Part shown: positions 43,867 to 52,163 of the stretch, piece after piece
How positions within the stretch are numbered: the first letter of the stretch is position 1
Layout: each line of letters begins with the position of its first letter
From: Mycobacterium sp. ITM-2016-00317
GTDB lineage: Bacteria; Actinomycetota; Actinomycetes; Mycobacteriales; Mycobacteriaceae
Length of the DNA: 64,000 nt
Direction of reading: 5' to 3'
Assembly: GCF_002968295.1 (NCBI RefSeq)
Contig: NZ_CP134399.1
Span: 4,526,001-4,590,000, forward strand
The notes under the pieces: model-generated
What the model was told of the DNA's origin: nothing
Database searches by the model: none
What the model saw: only the letters and a program-made list of their open reading frames with translations
Position numbers and translations under genes: made by a program

Positions 43867-45240
43867 GTGTCCGCGGCGACCCCTTCCCGATCCTCGTTCC
43901 CCCGGGGGATGGCGCTGCTCGTCGCCGGCGCCATGTTCATGGAGATCCTCGACGCGACGATCATCGCCACCGCGATCCCGGCCATCGCCGCGACGTTCGG
44001 GGTGGCTCCGGTGGACGTCAACATCGCCGTCTCGGCCTATCTGCTCACCGTCGCGATCCTGATCCCGGCCACCGGATGGCTGGCCGAAAAGTTTGGCATC
44101 CGGCGGGTCTTCCTCACCGCCATCGTGGTTTTCACGCTGGCCTCGGTGGGCTGTGCGCTGAGCGCGTCACTTCCGATGCTCGTGGCCATGCGGGTGCTGC
44201 AGGGAGTCGGCGGCGCGATGATGGTGCCGGTCGGCCGGCTGGCCGTGCTGCGCTACAGCGACAAGGCCGACCTGGTCCGGGCGATCGCGCTGCTGACCTG
44301 GCCGGCGCTGACCGCGCCGGTGCTCGCCCCCGCACTCGGCGGCGCGATCGCGACCTATGGGTCCTGGCGCTGGATCTTCCTGATCAACATCCCGATCGGC
44401 ATCGTCGGACTTCTGTTGGCGTTCAAGCTGATCCGCGGTGGACCGGCCGCGCAGACCCGGCCGTTCGACTGGCGCGGCCTGCTGCTGCTCGGCGCAGGGA
44501 TCGCCGCAGCGCTGCTGGCCCTGGAGCACATCCGGGTCAGCGGCACCGACTGGTTGATGGTCGGCATCGGCGGGGCGCTGGCCGTCACCCTGCTCGGCGC
44601 TGCGATCTGGCATCTGCGACGCAGCCCGGCCCCACTGATGCGCCTGTCGGTGCTGCGGGTGCGCACGCTGCGCATCACGGTCTCGGGCGGCTCGCTGTAC
44701 CGCCTGGTCATCACCGCGGTGCCGTTCCTGCTGCCACTGTTGTTCCAGCTGGAGTTCGGGTGGTCGGCGTTCACCGCGGGTCTGATGGTGGCGGCGTTGT
44801 TCGTCGGCAACCTGACCATCAAACCGCTCACCACACCGTTGATGCGCCGGTTCGGGATCAAGCGCGTGCTTCTGGTCAACGGGCTGGTCTCGGTCGCCTG
44901 GTTCGGGGTGCTGGCCGCGCTGCAGCCCGGCACCCCGGTGGCGCTGATCGCGGTCGCGCTCTATGTCAGCGGCGCGCTGCGGTCGATCGGTTTCACCGCT
45001 TACAACAGCCTGGCGTTCGCCGATGTCGATGGCGACGAGCTCACCCATGCGAACACGCTGAACGCCACCGTGCAGGAGGTGGCCGCCGGCCTGGGCATCG
45101 CGGTGGCGGCGCTGCTGCTGACCGTGCTGACGTCGTTCTCGTGGGCGTTCGTCGCGCTCGGCGTGCTTCTGGCGCTGACCCTGGTGGAAACGCTGCGGCT
45201 GCCGGGCGACGCCGGCAGGCACGTGAGCGGCGCGCGGTGA
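43867..45240 (+). CDS. MFS multidrug exporter, DHA2 (EmrB-like)
   Basis: 457 residues from GTG 43867. Motif D1-like ILDATIIATAIPAIAATFG in helix 1, motif A WLAEKFGIRRVFLTA after helix 2, motif B LVAMRVLQGVGGAMMVPVGR in helix 4 and motif C-type WPALTAPVLAPALGGAIATY in helix 5 identify a proton-driven antiporter of the drug exporter group. Twelve to fourteen helices are expected. The second half contains AFADVDGDELTHANTLNATV. Substrates are unknown. It stands alone, with no adjacent TetR/MarR regulator. Confidence 0.9.
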   Translation: MSAATPSRSSFPRGMALLVAGAMFMEILDATIIATAIPAIAATFGVAPVDVNIAVSAYLLTVAILIPATGWLAEKFGIRRVFLTAIVVFTLASVGCALSASLPMLVAMRVLQGVGGAMMVPVGRLAVLRYSDKADLVRAIALLTWPALTAPVLAPALGGAIATYGSWRWIFLINIPIGIVGLLLAFKLIRGGPAAQTRPFDWRGLLLLGAGIAAALLALEHIRVSGTDWLMVGIGGALAVTLLGAAIWHLRRSPAPLMRLSVLRVRTLRITVSGGSLYRLVITAVPFLLPLLFQLEFGWSAFTAGLMVAALFVGNLTIKPLTTPLMRRFGIKRVLLVNGLVSVAWFGVLAALQPGTPVALIAVALYVSGALRSIGFTAYNSLAFADVDGDELTHANTLNATVQEVAAGLGIAVAALLLTVLTSFSWAFVALGVLLALTLVETLRLPGDAGRHVSGAR

Positions 45241-45295
45241 CTTTTCGCGCGCGCCTCCCGCAAAAGTCTCGACCACCACTTTAGCCTTGGGTGCC

Positions 45296-45544
45296 GTGAC
45301 CACACTGGCCGAGCCGTCGCTGGCAGAACTGGATTTCGACCCCGAGATCCTGTGCACCTGCCGCAAGTTCTGTGGCCCGCTCGCCCACCCGGCGCAGTGG
45401 TGGGTCACGTTGTCGTGCGGGTGCCCGTATCCAATGTGCCGACGTGCGCTGCGGATCGCCAACGTCCGGCTGAAGGTGCGCCCGTTGGCCTGCAGGCACT
45501 GTGAGACCGACCAGATCGCGATCCGGTCAGTCGTGCCGATCTGA
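45296..45544 (+). CDS. cysteine-rich small protein, probable zinc ribbon
   Basis: 82 residues from GTG 45296. Eight cysteines in pairs: CTCRKFC, SCGCPYPMC and CRHC, with His in LAHPAQWW and CRHC, so one or two structural zinc sites are likely. No membrane segment. A -10-like TAGCCT (45282-45287) is 8 nt before the GTG. Its last 18 bp overlap the convergent TMEM165-type gene end. I do not recognise a named family; the composition suggests binding to nucleic acid or protein. The reading frame is supported by composition and by the leaderless signal. Confidence 0.65.
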   Translation: MTTLAEPSLAELDFDPEILCTCRKFCGPLAHPAQWWVTLSCGCPYPMCRRALRIANVRLKVRPLACRHCETDQIAIRSVVPI

Positions 45545-46288
45545 GGTGCCCGACCCCGCGGTGAGCGGGGACTGCTCGCCGGTGTCGGTGGCGGCCGACG
45601 GCGCCGCCGCGGGCCGGAGCACCGGTGGCCGCAGCCGCTCGGGCAGCGCGCGCAGGATCGCGCCGATCCCGAGCACGAGTGCCAGCGCGGCGAGTGCGAT
45701 GACGATGACCGAAGCCGACGGCAGCAGGTATTCCAGCAGCATGTAGAAGCCGAAGACCAGGAACAGTGCCGCCGCGGTGATCTGGATGAACCGTTCGGGC
45801 AGATGCTTGCCGGCCACCGCCCCGACCAGGATCGCCAGCCCGTCGGCGGCGACCATGCCCAGCGTGGAGCCGATCCACACGCCCAGCCAGTCGCGGTCCG
45901 CGGCGAGCGTGACGGTGGCCAGCATCGTCTTGTCGCCGAGCTCGGCCAGGATGAACGCCGAGGTGACGACGAAGAACGCCGGCGCGGTCGCCTTCGCGGC
46001 GCGCGACGTCTCGTCGTCGGAGAGGCTGTCGCCGCGCAGTGTCCACAGCCCGAAGACGATGAACATCGCACCGGCGATGAGGCCGAGCAGATGTGTCGGC
46101 AGCGCCGCACCGAGGTAATGGCCGATGGCCACCGACAGCACGTGCACCGCGGTGGTGGCCACGGTGATCGCCGAGAGCACCACCCACCAGCGGTAGCGCA
46201 GCGCGAACATCATCGCGACGAGCTGGGTCTTGTCACCCAACTCGGCGACGAAGATGACGGCGAAGCTCAACAACAGGGCGGCGAGCAC
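45527..46288 (-). CDS. TMEM165/GDT1 (UPF0016) family cation exporter, probably Mn2+
   Basis: 253 residues from GTG 46288. Six membrane helices in two homologous halves, each with the family signature ELGDKT (residues 16-21 and about 113-118), whose acidic residues bind the ion. Members move Mn2+ or Ca2+ out of the cytosol in exchange for protons. The C-terminal 40 residues are Pro/Ala-rich. A probable yybP-ykoY manganese riboswitch occupies its leader, which strongly supports manganese as the substrate. Convergent overlap with the Cys-rich gene. Confidence 0.93.
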   Translation of the reverse strand: MLAALLLSFAVIFVAELGDKTQLVAMMFALRYRWWVVLSAITVATTAVHVLSVAIGHYLGAALPTHLLGLIAGAMFIVFGLWTLRGDSLSDDETSRAAKATAPAFFVVTSAFILAELGDKTMLATVTLAADRDWLGVWIGSTLGMVAADGLAILVGAVAGKHLPERFIQITAAALFLVFGFYMLLEYLLPSASVIVIALAALALVLGIGAILRALPERLRPPVLRPAAAPSAATDTGEQSPLTAGSGTSDRHD

Positions 46289-46354
46289 ACAACTCCTCGG
46301 GGTCGGGGCAGGCCGCTCGGAGAAAAGACGCCTCCGGCCGGCAACCCAAACGGT

Positions 46355-46475
46355 CTGTACGGCCGAAGGTCTCGCCCACCGGTCCAGGACCGGTCCGGAC
46401 AACCGGGCCGCACAGCACGCCGCGCAGCCAGTATGTCGATTGCCGATTTGGGGGCTACTCCCCTTCGCTGGCAAC
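46355..46475 (-). ncRNA. yybP-ykoY-type manganese riboswitch
   Basis: The minus strand has the two conserved internal-loop sequences of this class in order: GAAGGGGAGTAGCC (46468 to 46455) and GGGCGAGACCTTCGGCC (about 46377 to 46361), separated by GC-rich pairing segments such as CCGGACCGGTCCTGG. It lies 70 nt before the start of a UPF0016-type exporter, a standard target gene of this class. Boundaries are approximate. Confidence 0.75.
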
Positions 46476-46532
46476 ACCATACCCAGAACCTGGCGCAGCC
46501 GGCAACCGGTACCTCTCGAATCCGACTCTCGC

Positions 46533-46568
46533 ACAATAAGTTTGGGAACACGACCGGCAAAGTTTGGG
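46533..46568 (-). promoter_or_regulatory. promoter with paired direct repeats upstream of the riboswitch
   Basis: Minus strand TTGCCG (46560-46555), 16-bp spacer, TATTGT (46538-46533). Two direct copies of AAGTTTGGG (46538-46546 and 46560-46568), 22 bp apart or two helical turns, flank and overlap it, the layout of an operator. Confidence 0.45.
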
Positions 46569-46599
46569 TACCCTCACTCCGTTCGGCGAGCACCCTGAT

Positions 46600-46968
46600 T
46601 CACCCCACGGCTTCGGCGAAATACACGGTGGCCCCGACCGCCAACAGCAGGTAGGCGGCGGGGAAGGCGATGTTGTGGAACACCCGGGTGCGCACGTGCA
46701 CTCCCACCGCGCCGACGAAGAACCCGACCAGACCGACCGCGGCAGCCAGGCCCAACCACGGCGCGGCGACCAGACCGATCAGCAGGCCGACCGCACCCGC
46801 CAGTTTCAGCGCTGCCAGGTACGGGATCCACCGCGGTGCCACACCGACTTCGGCGGAGTTGGCCAGCACGAACTGCGCGCGGGCCAGGTCGGCGATGCCG
46901 ACCGCCGCATTGGCGGCCGCGCAGATGAGCGTCACAGCCGCCAGTGCGGTGCCCGCAAGGCCTGTCAC
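46600..46968 (-). CDS. DoxX-like membrane protein
   Basis: 122 residues from GTG 46968. Four membrane helices; ARAQFVLANSAEVGVAPRWI between helices 1 and 2 and AALKLAGAVGLLIGL are the DoxX-like pattern. Function is uncertain; relatives support redox-related membrane systems. The best ribosome site (GGGAGGG) instead precedes ATG 46997, which reads ten codons (TSITTGHRP) and then meets TGA overlapping the GTG. Either this is a tiny coupled leader peptide, or one G is missing from CGGCCGTGAC, joining the two into one N-terminus; I lean to the latter. Divergent from the ECF sigma factor gene. Confidence 0.75.
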   Translation of the reverse strand: MTGLAGTALAAVTLICAAANAAVGIADLARAQFVLANSAEVGVAPRWIPYLAALKLAGAVGLLIGLVAAPWLGLAAAVGLVGFFVGAVGVHVRTRVFHNIAFPAAYLLLAVGATVYFAEAVG

Positions 46969-47068
46969 GGCCGGTGTCCCGTCGTTATGCTCGTCATGTC
47001 GCCCTCCCGGATCGCTCGTCGTTGTCCTCTCACTTCTGATGACGATCCGCACGCGGGAAAGGTGACCG

Positions 47069-47938
47069 GTGCCGACCTCCCAGTTCGAAGAACAGCGCCC
47101 CCGACTGTTGTCGCTGGCCTACCGGCTCCTCGGTTCGGTGCACGACGCCGAGGACGCGGTCCAGACCGCGTGGGTCCGTGTCGCGACCGCCCCCGGCGCC
47201 GAGATCAGCAATGTGCCGGCGTACCTCACCAGAGTGGTCACCAACGTGTGCCTGGACCAGCTGCGCGAACGTCAGCGCCGAGATCGGCTGACCCAGCGCG
47301 CCGAGCCGGCCGCGACCGAGACGTGGGCCGCCGACGAGGAGTTCCTCCGGCGCGAGGCGGTCGGGCGCGCGCTGATGGTTCTGCTGTCCCGGCTCGCCCC
47401 GACGCAGCGGGCGGCCTACGTGCTGCATGACCTGTTCGCCGTCCCGTTCGACGAGATCGCCGGCATCTTGGGCGTGACGCCGGCCGCCGCGAAGAAGCAC
47501 GCGAGCCGGGCACGGGCCCGGTTACGTCCCGACGTGGCGGAGGCCGACATCCCGGGTGCTGCCGCCGACCGCGAGGTCGTCGAGGCCTTTCTGCGTGCCG
47601 CCGCGGGCGGCGACGTTCTCGGTATGGTCGCGCTGATGGCACCGGAATGCGTCCGGATCGCCGACCCGGAGCTGCTGCCCCCGGGGACACCGTCCACCGT
47701 GTCCGGCGCCTGGGCGGTCGCCGAGGAGACGCGCCTGTTCGCCGAGCGCATCCGCTGCCGGGTGCCGATGCGGCGCAACGGTCATCTGGTCGACCTCATC
47801 GCGCCCGGCGGTCATCCCCTGGCGGCGATCGACGTCGACGTCCGCGCCGGTCTGGTCGCACACATCACCATCTCCGCCGTGCGCGGCGGTGATGTCCTGG
47901 CGGCCGCGAATCAGCTCTCGACGAAGTGGGACTTGTAG
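47069..47938 (+). CDS. ECF sigma factor with C-terminal SnoaL-like domain (SigJ/SigI-like)
   Basis: 289 residues from GTG 47069. Region 2: RLLSLAYRLLGSVHDAEDAV then QTAWVRV, and NVPAYLTRVVTNVCLDQLR; region 4: LSRLAPTQRAAYVLHDLFAV, PFDEIAGILGVTPAAAKKHA. A C-terminal NTF2-like domain (residues 170-285) replaces a separate anti-sigma factor, as in ECF41 and SigI/SigJ. The DGGGK motif of classical ECF41 members is not visible in the corresponding place (VRIADPELLPPGTP), so it is a divergent subgroup. No anti-sigma gene is adjacent; the divergent DoxX-type gene is the natural target. Its end overlaps the amidase gene by 28 bp. Confidence 0.9.
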   Translation: MPTSQFEEQRPRLLSLAYRLLGSVHDAEDAVQTAWVRVATAPGAEISNVPAYLTRVVTNVCLDQLRERQRRDRLTQRAEPAATETWAADEEFLRREAVGRALMVLLSRLAPTQRAAYVLHDLFAVPFDEIAGILGVTPAAAKKHASRARARLRPDVAEADIPGAAADREVVEAFLRAAAGGDVLGMVALMAPECVRIADPELLPPGTPSTVSGAWAVAEETRLFAERIRCRVPMRRNGHLVDLIAPGGHPLAAIDVDVRAGLVAHITISAVRGGDVLAAANQLSTKWDL

Positions 47939-49269
47939 ACCTGGCCGTGCACACCGACGGTCCTGTCGACCACCTGCGACACCGAGAAGTCCGCCGCCGC
48001 AGACAGATACGCGTAGGCGGTGGCCCGGTCCATACCCTGGTCGGTCTCCAGGAAGTCGAGCGCGTTGACGACCGCGCGGCGCATCGCGATGTCGAGGTCG
48101 CTGCCCTGACCGCCGATCGACCCGTCCGGGTCGGACAGGCCGATGGGCACCCACGCGTCGGCGGTCTCGCCGAACGGGTAGCGGTAGGCCACCGACGGGG
48201 CATCGCCGGAACCGGGCTTGCACACCGAGAGGCGGTAACTGCCGCGCAGCGAACCCTCCATGGCGGTGAGCGCAACCTCACCGTCGCCCATCGCCATGTG
48301 CGGATCCCCCACATAGAACAGCGCGCCTTCGGCGAACACCGGCAGATAGAAGGTGGCTCCTTCACCGAGCAGCCGGATGTCGATGTTGCCGCCGCCCAGG
48401 GTCGGCGGAATGGAGTTCGCGGACGCCGCGGTCGGGTCGGTGTCCTGTGAGTAGGCCACCCCCATCATGCCCATGAAGGGGCGCAACGGGAATCGCACCC
48501 GCGCCGCCCCGTAGGTCATGACGCCGTGACCGTCCTCCACCGCGGTGAACGTCGACACGTTGCCGTACTTGGTGGGGTCGGGGTTGGGCCTGCCGTCGGT
48601 GGCCACCGGCGGCATGACCTCGGCGAGGCTGATACCGGCCGGCGCCTCCTTGTCCGGGGTGCGTGCCAGCGCGCCCTTGCCGTGCCTGCTCGACACCACG
48701 CCGTACGGCACCCGCGGAACAGCCTGCAGGATCTCGATTTTCAGCACATCGCCGGGTTCGGCGCCCTCCACGAACACCGGACCGGTGACCACGTGCGGGC
48801 CGTCCTTGTCGAAGTTCCTCGGCGTGCGGTTGTACTCGGCGGCGATGGCGATGGCGTCCTGCAGCACGTCGGCCTCGGACACGCCCTGGGCGCCGAAGTA
48901 TTCGACGGGGTTGCGACCCTGGTCTTCCAGGATGCCCTCATGGCTGACCGCATCGATGGTCACGGTCTGGCCCGACCTCATCCGCAGCGCCGGCGCCGCG
49001 TGCACGGTCGGCACATAGCCCCACAGCACCTGGTCCGGCACCGACTGCAGGTAGTGGTCCCCGGTCGGGTCCCCGTCCCCGGGCTGGAGGATGGTGAAGT
49101 TCGCTCCTGCGGTCGTGTTGTCCGGTGAGCTGGACGACGATCCCGACGAGCAGGCCGCCACCCCGACGACACCGGCGCCCGCGCCGACGGCCGCGACGGC
49201 GCGGAGGAAGTCCCGCCGGCCGAGCCCCGACCAGAGGGTTTCGGCGGCTTCTCGAGCGAGTTCAGACAC
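47911..49269 (-). CDS. acetamidase/formamidase family lipoprotein, Tat-exported
   Basis: 452 residues. N-terminus has a twin-arginine motif (GRRDFLRAV, Arg18-Arg19) and a lipobox ending VAAC (Cys40), so it should be folded in the cytosol, exported by Tat and anchored. The rest is an FmdA/AmdA hydrolase: VTIDAVSHEGILEDQGRNP, GPVFVEGAEPGDVLKIEI, GDPHMAMGDGEVALTAMEG and DVAMRRAVVNALDFLE-like segments. These enzymes release ammonia from short amides. An exported lipoprotein form is unusual and suggests an extracytoplasmic substrate. Upstream, across a gene remnant, is glnII, which would use the ammonia. ATG 49269. Confidence 0.88.
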   Translation of the reverse strand: MSELAREAAETLWSGLGRRDFLRAVAAVGAGAGVVGVAACSSGSSSSSPDNTTAGANFTILQPGDGDPTGDHYLQSVPDQVLWGYVPTVHAAPALRMRSGQTVTIDAVSHEGILEDQGRNPVEYFGAQGVSEADVLQDAIAIAAEYNRTPRNFDKDGPHVVTGPVFVEGAEPGDVLKIEILQAVPRVPYGVVSSRHGKGALARTPDKEAPAGISLAEVMPPVATDGRPNPDPTKYGNVSTFTAVEDGHGVMTYGAARVRFPLRPFMGMMGVAYSQDTDPTAASANSIPPTLGGGNIDIRLLGEGATFYLPVFAEGALFYVGDPHMAMGDGEVALTAMEGSLRGSYRLSVCKPGSGDAPSVAYRYPFGETADAWVPIGLSDPDGSIGGQGSDLDIAMRRAVVNALDFLETDQGMDRATAYAYLSAAADFSVSQVVDRTVGVHGQVYKSHFVES

Positions 49270-49352
49270 AGGGCGGCACCTTTCACGCGGCAGACAACTG
49301 CGCGTGAGGCTTCCCGCTGGGTGTTTCCGGCCCGAAACCGGTGTGCTAACTC

Positions 49353-49544
49353 CTTGTTGCCGATGCCAGGCAGAATCCCGGCCAGACGAACCCCCTGCTG
49401 CCGGCGGCGGTCGTGGTCACCGGCGCCGACGGGTACACCGCGACGCTGTCCTGGGCCGAGATCGCCCCCGCGGTGTCCCCCAGACCCGCGATGCTCGCCT
49501 TCGTCGAGGACACCAGGGTCCTCGATCGGACATCCGTGACGTGA
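49353..49544 (+). pseudogene. fragment resembling the C-terminal part of an oxidoreductase molybdopterin-binding protein
   Basis: An open plus-strand frame without start codon or ribosome site reads NPGQTNPLLPAAVVVTGADG, YTATLSWAEIAPAVSPRPAM and LAFVEDTRVLDRTSVT before TGA 49542-49544. The V-x-G-x-D-G-Y-x-A-x-x-S-x-x-E-I pattern is typical of SUOX/YedY-like molybdenum-cofactor proteins. Both the front and the end of such a gene are missing, so it is a relic wedged between two minus-strand genes. Assignment is from pattern memory only. Confidence 0.4.
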
Positions 49545-49558
49545 ACTCTGGGCGAGCG

Positions 49559-50578
49559 TCAGACCAGGCCGGCTTTCTCCAGCGCCGTGGCGCAGGTGTC
49601 CACGATCAGCCGGGTCACCACGTACGGGTCGACGTTCGCGTTCGGACGCCGATCCTCGATGTAACCCTTCTGTTCCACCTCGACCTGCCACGGAATGCGC
49701 ACCGACGCGCCGCGATCGGACACGCCGTAGCTGTATTTGTCCCACGGCGCGGTCTCGTGCGCGCCGGTGAGCCGGGCCTCGACCCCGATCCCGTAGTTGG
49801 TGATGTGCTCCAACGGTTTTCCATCGCGGCCCAGCGCCTCGGCGGCTTCGATGACCGCGTCGTAGCTTTCCCGCATCTTCCTGGTGGAGAAGTTGGTGTG
49901 CGCACCGGCGCCGTTCCAGTCGCCCTTGGCCGGTTTGGGGTCCAGCGTGGCCGAGAGTCCGAAGTCCTCGGAGGTCCGGTACAGCAGCCAGCGCGCGACC
50001 CAGAGCTGGTCGGCGACGTCCAGCGGACCCAGGGGCCCGACCTGGAACTCCCACTGGCCGGGCATCACCTCGGCGTTGATGCCGGAGATCGCCAGCCCGG
50101 CTGCCAGACAGTTCTCCAGGTGTTTCTCCACGGTGGGGCGGCCGCAGATCTCGTCGGTGCCGACGCCGCAGTAGTAGCCGCCCTGTGGAGCCGGGAAGCC
50201 GCCGTCGGGGAAGCCGAGCGGGCGGGACCCCTTGAAGAAGGTGTATTCCTGCTCGATACCGAAGAGCGGCTCCTGGGCGGCGTGCCGCTCGGCGACCTCG
50301 CGCAACGCGGCGCGGGTGTTGGACTCGTGCGGGGTGTTGTCGGTGTGGAAGACCTCGCACAGCACGATTATGTCGTCGCCCCCGCGGATCGGGTCCGGGT
50401 ACGACGCGACCGGCTGCAGCACCCGATCCGAGGCGTGGCCTTCGGCCTGGTTGGTGCTGGATCCGTCGAAGCCCCAGACCGGCGGCTCGCTACCGGTGGG
50501 CAGGATCTTGGTCTTCGACCTCAGTTTGGCCGTCGGCCGGGTGCCGTCGATCCAGATGTATTCGGCTTTGTAGGTCAT
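49559..50578 (-). CDS. glnII: glutamine synthetase type II (eukaryote-like)
   Basis: 339 residues, far shorter than the 470-residue GlnA, matching GSII. Makes glutamine from glutamate, ammonia and ATP. Seen: EYIWIDGTRPTAKLRSKTKI, PVWGFDGSSTNQAEGHASD, EVMPGQWEFQVGP (metal ligands), GAGAHTNFSTRKMR and DRRPNANVDPYVVTRL. ATG 50578 has AAAGGAG upstream. Actinobacterial GSII enzymes supplement GlnA1 under nitrogen limitation; they lack the adenylylation loop. It is 38 bp downstream of the propeller-type esterase gene, so may share its transcript. The amidase beyond could feed it ammonia. Confidence 0.94.
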   Translation of the reverse strand: MTYKAEYIWIDGTRPTAKLRSKTKILPTGSEPPVWGFDGSSTNQAEGHASDRVLQPVASYPDPIRGGDDIIVLCEVFHTDNTPHESNTRAALREVAERHAAQEPLFGIEQEYTFFKGSRPLGFPDGGFPAPQGGYYCGVGTDEICGRPTVEKHLENCLAAGLAISGINAEVMPGQWEFQVGPLGPLDVADQLWVARWLLYRTSEDFGLSATLDPKPAKGDWNGAGAHTNFSTRKMRESYDAVIEAAEALGRDGKPLEHITNYGIGVEARLTGAHETAPWDKYSYGVSDRGASVRIPWQVEVEQKGYIEDRRPNANVDPYVVTRLIVDTCATALEKAGLV

Positions 50579-50616
50579 GGATTTCGTTCTCCTTTGGTGA
50601 TGTGTAATCGCAGCTC

Positions 50617-51549
50617 TCACAGTGCGAATGCCAGGAATTGAGAGATCTGCCGGTCCGAGAAGTTGTCGTCACTGACCAGCACCAAGGACTGCCGACCGTC
50701 GGGAAGCACGGGTCCGAGAGTGAGGCCCTCCACGTTGTCGGGTGTGCCGAGTGCCGGGATCGCGGCCAGGTCGGCGACGAGCCGCTTCGGGATCGGCGAG
50801 ATGTCGGTCGCCCCGGTGAGCTCGGCGCGGAACAGACGGACCTGCAGCTTCAAACCTCTGCTGCCCGCACGCTCCATCACCAGCAGGACCTCGTCGGACA
50901 GCGCCAGGATGTCGGAGACGCCGTTCCCCTCGGTGCCCGGCGGCGCAGCCTCGACTTGATAGCCGCACTGCGCCAACCCCTTCCGGCGCTCCACATCGAA
51001 CTTGGCGATCCGGATCAGCGCACCGCCACCGGCATGCGCCGGCTCTCCGTCCTCCCATCGCGGCTCCTCCATCGCCGCATAGAGAAAGCGTCCGTCCGGC
51101 GAAAGCGTCAGACCCTCCAGCGAACCGTTGGGTCGGGCGCCACGACGCTGATCCCGGGACAGCCTGAGATGCGCGGGCAGGCGGAATTCACCACGGTAGC
51201 TCCCGTCGAGCCCGGCGATCCTGATCCAGGGGTCCAGCGGGACGAAGCCCTCCGACGACCAGTACAGCTGCTGCCGTGCGACATCGAAGGCAATGCCCTC
51301 GGGATCGGGCGCGATCACCGAGGTATGCAGCAGCGGTTGCACGTCGACGATCGACACATCACGAATGCCGCTGAGCGACAGGGCGATACGGACAGTGTAG
51401 AAGCGTGCACTGCCGCGCACCGACCGGTCGTCGCAGATCACGTAGTAAAGCCTGCGGTCCGGGTCGTAGGTGATGGCCGAGAGACCGCCGACGACGGTGC
51501 CGTCGAATGTCGTCCCGTGAGGCAACGTCTTCTGACCCAAAAACTGCAT
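50617..51549 (-). CDS. esterase-like/phytase-like propeller protein
   Basis: 310 residues. No signal peptide is visible from ATG 51549. GGLSAITYDPDRRLYYVICD, PEGIAFDVARQQLYWSSEG, SLEGLTLSPDGRFLYAAMEE and DNVEGLTLGPVLPDGRQSLV are the repeated blades of the esterase-like activity of phytase family. The family name rests on weak activity; true substrates are unknown. ATG lies 3 bp after the stop of a small upstream ORF, implying coupling, and glnII follows 38 bp downstream. Note that related proteins are usually exported, so the N-terminus could be longer in the organism. Confidence 0.82.
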   Translation of the reverse strand: MQFLGQKTLPHGTTFDGTVVGGLSAITYDPDRRLYYVICDDRSVRGSARFYTVRIALSLSGIRDVSIVDVQPLLHTSVIAPDPEGIAFDVARQQLYWSSEGFVPLDPWIRIAGLDGSYRGEFRLPAHLRLSRDQRRGARPNGSLEGLTLSPDGRFLYAAMEEPRWEDGEPAHAGGGALIRIAKFDVERRKGLAQCGYQVEAAPPGTEGNGVSDILALSDEVLLVMERAGSRGLKLQVRLFRAELTGATDISPIPKRLVADLAAIPALGTPDNVEGLTLGPVLPDGRQSLVLVSDDNFSDRQISQFLAFAL

Positions 51550-51552
51550 GCG

Positions 51553-51789
51553 TCACAGCCGGTACATCTCGCGTGCCATCGCGGCGTTCTCCATGTAGTC
51601 GGTGCGCCGCGGCGGGTACCGCCTCTTCGGCGAGTCACCGCCGGATCGGCGCTGCGCGCTCCGCACGCGGCGGAACCGCGCCAGGAAGCCCTCGGGTGTG
51701 GCGCCGGCGCGGGTTTGCGGTTCCGCGTAGACGGGAATGCGCAGAAAGGACGCGCTCGCCCCGCTATGTGTGTCGATACTCGGTGTCAC
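51553..51789 (-). CDS. small basic protein, function unknown
   Basis: 78 residues from GTG 51789. Arg-rich (FLARFRRVRSAQRRSGGDSP then KRRYPPRRTDYMENAAM) with no membrane segment or known motif. Support is mainly context: its stop is 3 bp from the ATG of the phytase-like gene, and a minus-strand TAGGAT (51841-51836) about 47 bp upstream could be its -10. It may be a real leader gene or only a spurious frame. I do not recognise it. Confidence 0.45.
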   Translation of the reverse strand: MTPSIDTHSGASASFLRIPVYAEPQTRAGATPEGFLARFRRVRSAQRRSGGDSPKRRYPPRRTDYMENAAMAREMYRL

Positions 51790-52163
51790 GCAGCAAGCAT
51801 CCAAGTGCGCGCACTCGACAGCTAGGCCGCGAATATCCTAGTAGGAGTTCCACTACCCCTGCGCCCCTTGATGGTTGCCGAACGCCAGGGTGGCAGCACC
51901 CAGCCTAGTAACACTGGTCCCTTCCAGCCGCTGGTCGGCCGGCCTTGACTCTGTGTCGGACACGCACACTTTCTCCCCGACGATCTCCGAGGCCGACACA
52001 TGGTTCAGAGCCGCGCGCGGACCCCATGGGTCTCGCGGCAGCCGCCGAACAGGCATCTGGACGACAACTTCAGTGAGAAGCAGGCCACCCAGTTTCACGC
52101 ATTCGCGTTGGGCAGCGCCGCCGGAACGGCGAACCCCCTCCACACCCCGAGAGAAAACCGCTC
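51790..52163. other. 374-bp divergent intergenic region before fadD
   Basis: No convincing coding frame. Plus strand has TTGACT (51945-51950) followed by the perfect palindrome GTGTCGGACAC (51953-51963), a possible operator of a fatty-acid regulator; GAGAG precedes the fadD ATG. The minus strand has TAGGAT near 51840 for the small basic ORF. Confidence 0.4.

Noticed and set aside
49320..49350. GTTTC-N6-GAAAC inverted repeat downstream of glnII
   Set aside because: Arms of 5 bp with no U-run and no position relative to a promoter; likely chance.
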